DNA from: Bryopsis sp. KO-2023 | Lineage: Eukaryota > Chlorophyta > Ulvophyceae > Bryopsidales > Bryopsidaceae | DNA length: 64,000 bases | Assembly: GCA_030272585.1 (NCBI GenBank) | Contig: BSYQ01000001.1 | Span: forward strand, 6,572,001 to 6,636,000 | Reading direction: 5' to 3' | Part shown: positions 59,801-64,000 of the stretch, piece by piece | Position numbering within the stretch: the stretch's first letter is position 1 | How the letters are laid out: each line of letters begins with the position of its first letter | Position numbers and translations under genes: made by a program | The notes under the pieces: generated by a model | Databases searched by the model: none | Told to the model about the DNA's origin: nothing | What the model saw: only the letters and a program-made list of their open reading frames with translations

Positions 59801-62800
59801 CAAGTCTTCTGTTGCCCTTCTTTCACTTGAAACGAAACAAAAGTCCCTGAAACACAGCAGCCCACAAACCATCATGCCCATACCACCGTTTTTCCATTTT
59901 GGGACCACACAGCTTCTCATCACAAGACGTCAGGACAGTTTCAAAACCTTTACCTTGATGCCCTTGAGGGAGAACCAAGTGCAAGCCGCCCTCCACACAG
60001 ATCTGAAGCGATATTGCAGCTTCATCAAACTGCACCAGACCTTTCTTGGGTGCCTCGCTCACACCCTCTCTGGCTCCAGTGCTCGAATTTTCTCCAACCC
60101 CTGTCAAATTGATGGAATTTCCACCCTCGTCGATTTTCTCCTCCCTGGTGGAATTGGACGGTTGTTCCAGGTAAGAGTGTTCGTCGTTTTCTGCGCTCTC
60201 CCCACCAGAATTTATCATACACGAAATCATTGATCTGTGACTTGGTGGTGAGGAGAGGACGCTCTCAGCAGGGACTGGTGGGGTGGACGTTTCCCCCTTA
60301 TCAAGAACAGGTTCTTGTGAATCCACAGCAAGCAAACCATCGAGTTTTTTCCCAGCATCGCTTGACTGACTTGGGCTGGCATCTTCTTCACTCTCATCAC
60401 CATCTAGCATCCCCCCCCTTGAAACCTGTGAAGCTTTCAATTCAGGATCCCGATCGATGAACGGTGCTGGTGATGGGGTCTCATTTTCAGCCTCAGTGCT
60501 GTGGTTGGTGGAAGAAGGGCATCCGGTGTTTATCGAATCAATGTCTGCGACCTTGTGGGGAATCTCCCAAATTTGGGCCTCAGGGATTTCGTCGATTTGT
60601 GGCATGATGTCGACCAGAGCCCGAACTTTCACTCGAGCATTTTCCAGGTGTTTTGAAGCTGCATTGATCAATAGATAGCTGCCGCTCAACCACCTTCAAA
60701 AACACAACCCCTGGTAAATCGAGCCTGTCTGCATAATCCAGAAAGCTTCCCTGGATGGTCAATTCGATCTTCGGATATTATAATGAAACATGCCTGTCTC
60801 TTCACCAACAAATCCTCGGGGGGTTTCCTTTAAATTAAAAATAGGAAAAACCGTTGCACTGTCTAGGTATGTGGTCGTTCATTGAAATCATCGTTTGCTG
60901 TGTCTGGTTTCAATTGAAACAATCAGGCAGACCTGCGATGGTTGTCATTCCCAGCTGTGCGCTCCTTCAGTAGTATCGACAAATCAATCTCGGCACACCC
61001 AATCTTTTCCAGATGCTCCTCTTTGTGGAGCTTCTTCAACCGACGAGGGGTTTGTTGGTATACGGTCACCGATAAAGGGAAGCCCAGCATCGCACGAATG
61101 AAACGAGCATCTCCCTTGACCCAGTGTTGGCCAGAATGGTGCCAATCCACACGCCACTTTCCACCCATCCCGATGGATAGATTCAAACCGGAGGCTGCAG
61201 CTTGGGCATTCCGTGTAGCCAATTTAGCCTCTGATCCTGTGTGAAAAGCCATCAAGGCATGGTGGTTGGTTCCCGGACATCACATACAAGACAAATTGCG
61301 GAATTGACAGGATCTTCTATCACGTTTTCAGAACTTTGGGAGATTTCCTCACCAGGAAGGCTGTACTCAGCATGGTACGGCCCACTTGGAGGTCTCGATT
61401 CTCCATGCCTGCTCGAAAAGAGAGCTTCCTCAATGTGCACTGTCACTCTAATCCACTGACTGTTGATTTGGGGCGCATGCAAGGGCCCCATGATCGCATT
61501 TCGCAGCTGGGGCCCCAGGAATTCCACCAGGTGGGGTGCATGCTCTATCGGTGATTTGCTCCCAGGTTCTGCATTGCAGTGATGTCCCCCAATCGAAGAA
61601 AAGTGAATCGCCAATTGCACTGCACCCACAGGCTCCCCTCTGCGGGACTTGAGGGGTAACCAGCCACGAATGCCCTATACATTAAATCAAGAATTCCAGC
61701 TTCAGTGCCAAAACTTGGTAGAAGTGAATTGTCCCACTATTTCAGACTTCATTGATTGATTTTCCATTTATTGGGGGGGCGGGTGGAAACCAGGGGATGA
61801 AAAGGAACACATACTTGTGGTTTTGCAAGTAGCTGATGAAGAGCTGCGCTGGCACTTCCCAGGAAAACGCTCCTCCTCTCGGATTTCCCTCTTTGGGCGG
61901 ATTTCCCTTCAGCCAGTCTGGCAGCCACCGCTTGGGCTCTCGAGCAGTGGTGCCAGACTTCCACGGAAAGCTCCTGCTCAGCGAGGGCTCGAACGCTCTC
62001 AGCAGTCAGTCTGACAGGAACCTCCCTCTTGTGATGATACACGGGGCAGAAACACTGAGCCTGGATAGGAGTTGCGGACACACTGAAGTCAGTGCCATCC
62101 TTGAAAACCTCGACAGAAAAAATATGATCACATGAAGTGGTCAAATAACTTACCTGAAAGGAAGTTTGAATCATGGGCACCACAACATCCAAGGATTCTG
62201 ATTCTGGAAGGAGGGACACGGTAACGAAAGGATGCGGTCCCAGCTGGTGAGCATTTCCCAAGAGGCTGGTCCCACCGCCCATCCAGAGCTGAGCTTCCTC
62301 AACAGCAGCCTGCATTGTGCCCACATTATTCTTCATCAGCATTCAACCACCATCGACCATCAACATCAGATACATTCGATCACATGTCACGAACTATGGC
62401 TGCTCTATCTACATTTTGCTTCTGTTTTTGGTATCGCTGGATCGGGCCAGCAATATTTCCAACTTGAACACTGTGAAGCTCACCAGTAGACCAGTACATC
62501 GAAGAATCTCCACGCAGACCACAGAATCAATGGATTCCACTGCCCTGTTGCTCACTGACAAGCAACCCAACCCAAATTCCAGAGGTTCACTCAGAGCAGG
62601 AACAGATTCAGCATGTTCACCACGGTGCTTTTCTGACATCGATGCTTCTGGCTGCTGAATTCTGTTCAAGTTTGGCTCAGTGCCCATCTCGTTGGACGCT
62701 GGAGCTAGTGAATATGAGACTTGCACATTGATCATGGGATTTTGCTTGCATAGGCGAACGTTGCCGCAAGGGGCCATTTCCAGCATGAAGCCCACGTGAG

Positions 62801-63790
62801 AGTTGTTTTCCGTCAAATCGCTGAGTTCCACTGCCTGAAGAGCGGCTATAAACAGCGGTGCGTGCTCTCCCGATGGATATCTACAACAAAGCTGCAAGCG
62901 AAATGAAACAAGGAAATTAGAGACTGGAGAAATACGGTCCAAGAACCATTTTGAACGTCTGACAAACAGAAGGGTTGGGCAATATACCACAAAAATACCT
63001 GGATTTCGAAGGATTGTTTTGTTGCATTGTCCCCGAAATACTGCAAAGGAATTTTGTGGGTTGACTTAGCCATGAACTCACAGGCCGTCTCGACAGGGAC
63101 CTCGTTTGTTGTGAGCTTGTGTCCATCACCTAGAGACAAAAGAACTCTGATTTGTTTCTTAACAGTTCAAAGCCAGCCCTCCACCCCAAAAAAGGAGCCG
63201 ACCAGAATACTTTTAAATCAAATTGAAGAAGATGGCCCCACAGCAGTCAACACACCATGGAACGTGTATTCCAAGTAGTAGGATGTGGGAGGATTGACGT
63301 TTCCGCGTTGAAAATCTTGTCGGGCCGGCAGCCCATGAACAGATTCGATCGAAACGATCAGACAATGCTGCACCGTTTCAGATTCATGGCATTGCTCTTT
63401 TGTGGCGTCCTCCTCTTTCTCGGGCTCACTCACAGCTGTTTTTTCACCGCCTTCGGATGGGTGCATATACCCCTGATCGAGGCCACCCTGCACAATGGAA
63501 ATACTGCTGTCTGCACTCCATGTTCCTTTGGATTGATATTGATTGATCGACTCATCAACTTTTATTCTGAAATGAGAAGGATTTAGCTGATCACATATCG
63601 CTGGGGGGGAAAGATACCTCATCGAGTTTGGGTTCTTCTACATCAGTGTTTGAATCTGGTGGCACATGCACGGAAGCACTTAGTTTGCCTGCACTTCTAT
63701 CGTTGATGATATCCCAAATATCGTAGGTGCCTTCCGCCAGAGGATCAGATGCTCCAGCAAGAGGCGCTTTTGCAATTCCCACGATATCGC
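56887..63790 (-). CDS. C2CD3: C2CD3-like centriolar protein (partial, 5' end off window)
   Basis: Fourteen exons are visible: 63790-63618, ~63550-63256, 63129-62999, 62891-62484, 62309-62154, 62108-61815, 61674-61353, 61236-60933, 60693-59954, 59846-59689, 59439-59254, 59115-58948, 58790-58567 and 58369-56887. About 1,680 residues are covered, in frame except that the first junction is unresolved. Successive C2 domains align by eye with human C2CD3: VGIAKAPL and SAGKLSASVHV; ETVQHCLIVSIESVHGLPA; VVCVEILRCTGLL; GIRGWLPLK; KIGCAEIDLS; WLSGSYLLINAASKHLENAR; and best, AGCAVVDLSSL...ITGWYNIF followed by LKGQLKVRVRPL. C2CD3 sits at centriole distal ends, where it is needed for distal appendages and ciliogenesis. 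The C-terminal ~490 residues are Ser/Pro/Glu-rich and unconserved. The N-terminal domain lies beyond the right edge. Confidence 0.85.
59622..59696. repeat. Tandem 41-bp repeat over a C2CD3 splice donor
   Basis: Copies at 59622-59655 and 59663-59696, offset by 41 bp, differ at a few bases. On the minus strand each contains a TTTTAAT-GTGGGT-like donor, so the exon 59846-59689 donor is duplicated. Confidence 0.8.
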
Positions 63791-64000
63791 CTGCATCGCA
63801 TGATGGCCGGTCAATACCAGTGCTTTTATTTCAGTTTGCAACATCTTAGCCTCCGAAAGATTTCCCACAAGTTGAATGAACACTTGATGAGCATCCAGCA
63901 ATCAAGGCAAGTTGTTTCGAAACATGTAAAAGGGTTGAATCAACGTTTGAATTAGACCTGATCCGATGATACAGTCTGGGCAAATCATGTTTTTTCTCTC
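63791..64000. other. Probable C2CD3 intron or upstream exon at the window edge
   Basis: Frame and splice signals here are ambiguous. A short open stretch near 63815-63880 could be another exon but cannot be confirmed from the window. Confidence 0.4.

Noticed and set aside
60694..60780. Frame reading LTIQGSFLDYADRLDLPG as a C2CD3 exon
   Set aside because: It needs a phase that the preceding exon cannot supply; the acceptor at 60693 in another frame is in phase and fits the C2CD3 alignment better.
1..64000. tRNA, rRNA and CRISPR arrays
   Set aside because: None seen: no cloverleaf with a T-loop GGTTCGAATCC-like box, no rRNA core, no regularly spaced repeats.

Overview
The window is nuclear DNA from a photosynthetic, flagellated eukaryote of the green lineage. 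Genes are split by many short GT-AG introns. Three products carry primary-plastid-type transit peptides (carB, SecA, LIL3), and LIL3 is a Viridiplantae protein. Two products are centriole or basal-body proteins (CEP295, C2CD3). An early-diverging green or streptophyte flagellate such as Mesostigma or a prasinophyte fits; the genus is a guess, not shown by the sequence.

Layout. 1-3.7 kb is purine-skewed simple sequence with no credible gene. A small membrane-protein ORF lies at 4.0-4.6 kb. 5,469-9,701 is a 4.2-kb foldback transposon: two ~2.05-kb arms about 98% identical, a 104-bp spacer and an 8-bp target duplication. Then come: a secreted Ala/Cys-rich protein (10.2-11.6, +); CEP295 (13.0-16.6, -); plastid carbamoyl-phosphate synthase large subunit (17.2-20.8, -); a DUF676 serine esterase (22.3-23.9, -); a 26-exon plastid SecA (25.0-36.1, -); an intronless DUF1295 membrane enzyme (36.5-37.6, +); LIL3 (38.5-40.1, -); a Sec23/Sec24-family protein (40.4-44.3, +); cereblon (44.7-48.1, +); a Deltex-type WWE-WWE-RING-DTC ubiquitin ligase (49.9-52.2, -); WDR70 (52.3-55.6, +); and the 3' part of C2CD3 (56.9 to the right edge, -).

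Exons were built by hand, checking every donor, acceptor and reading-frame phase. The models for carB, esterase, SecA, LIL3, Sec23/24, cereblon, WDR70, CEP295 and the Ala/Cys-rich protein close exactly in frame. There is no operon-like logic. Themes recur: plastid biogenesis (SecA, LIL3, carB), ubiquitin ligases (cereblon as a CRL4 receptor, Deltex) and centriole assembly (CEP295 and C2CD3 about 40 kb apart). Three gene pairs are head-to-head with only 107-339 bp between start codons, which implies bidirectional promoters.

Most unusual items: the foldback element with its internal motif structure; the Ala/Cys-rich secreted protein of no family I know; a Deltex ligase in a green alga; and an AT-rich, frameshifted, bacterial-looking fragment inside an intron of the Deltex gene.
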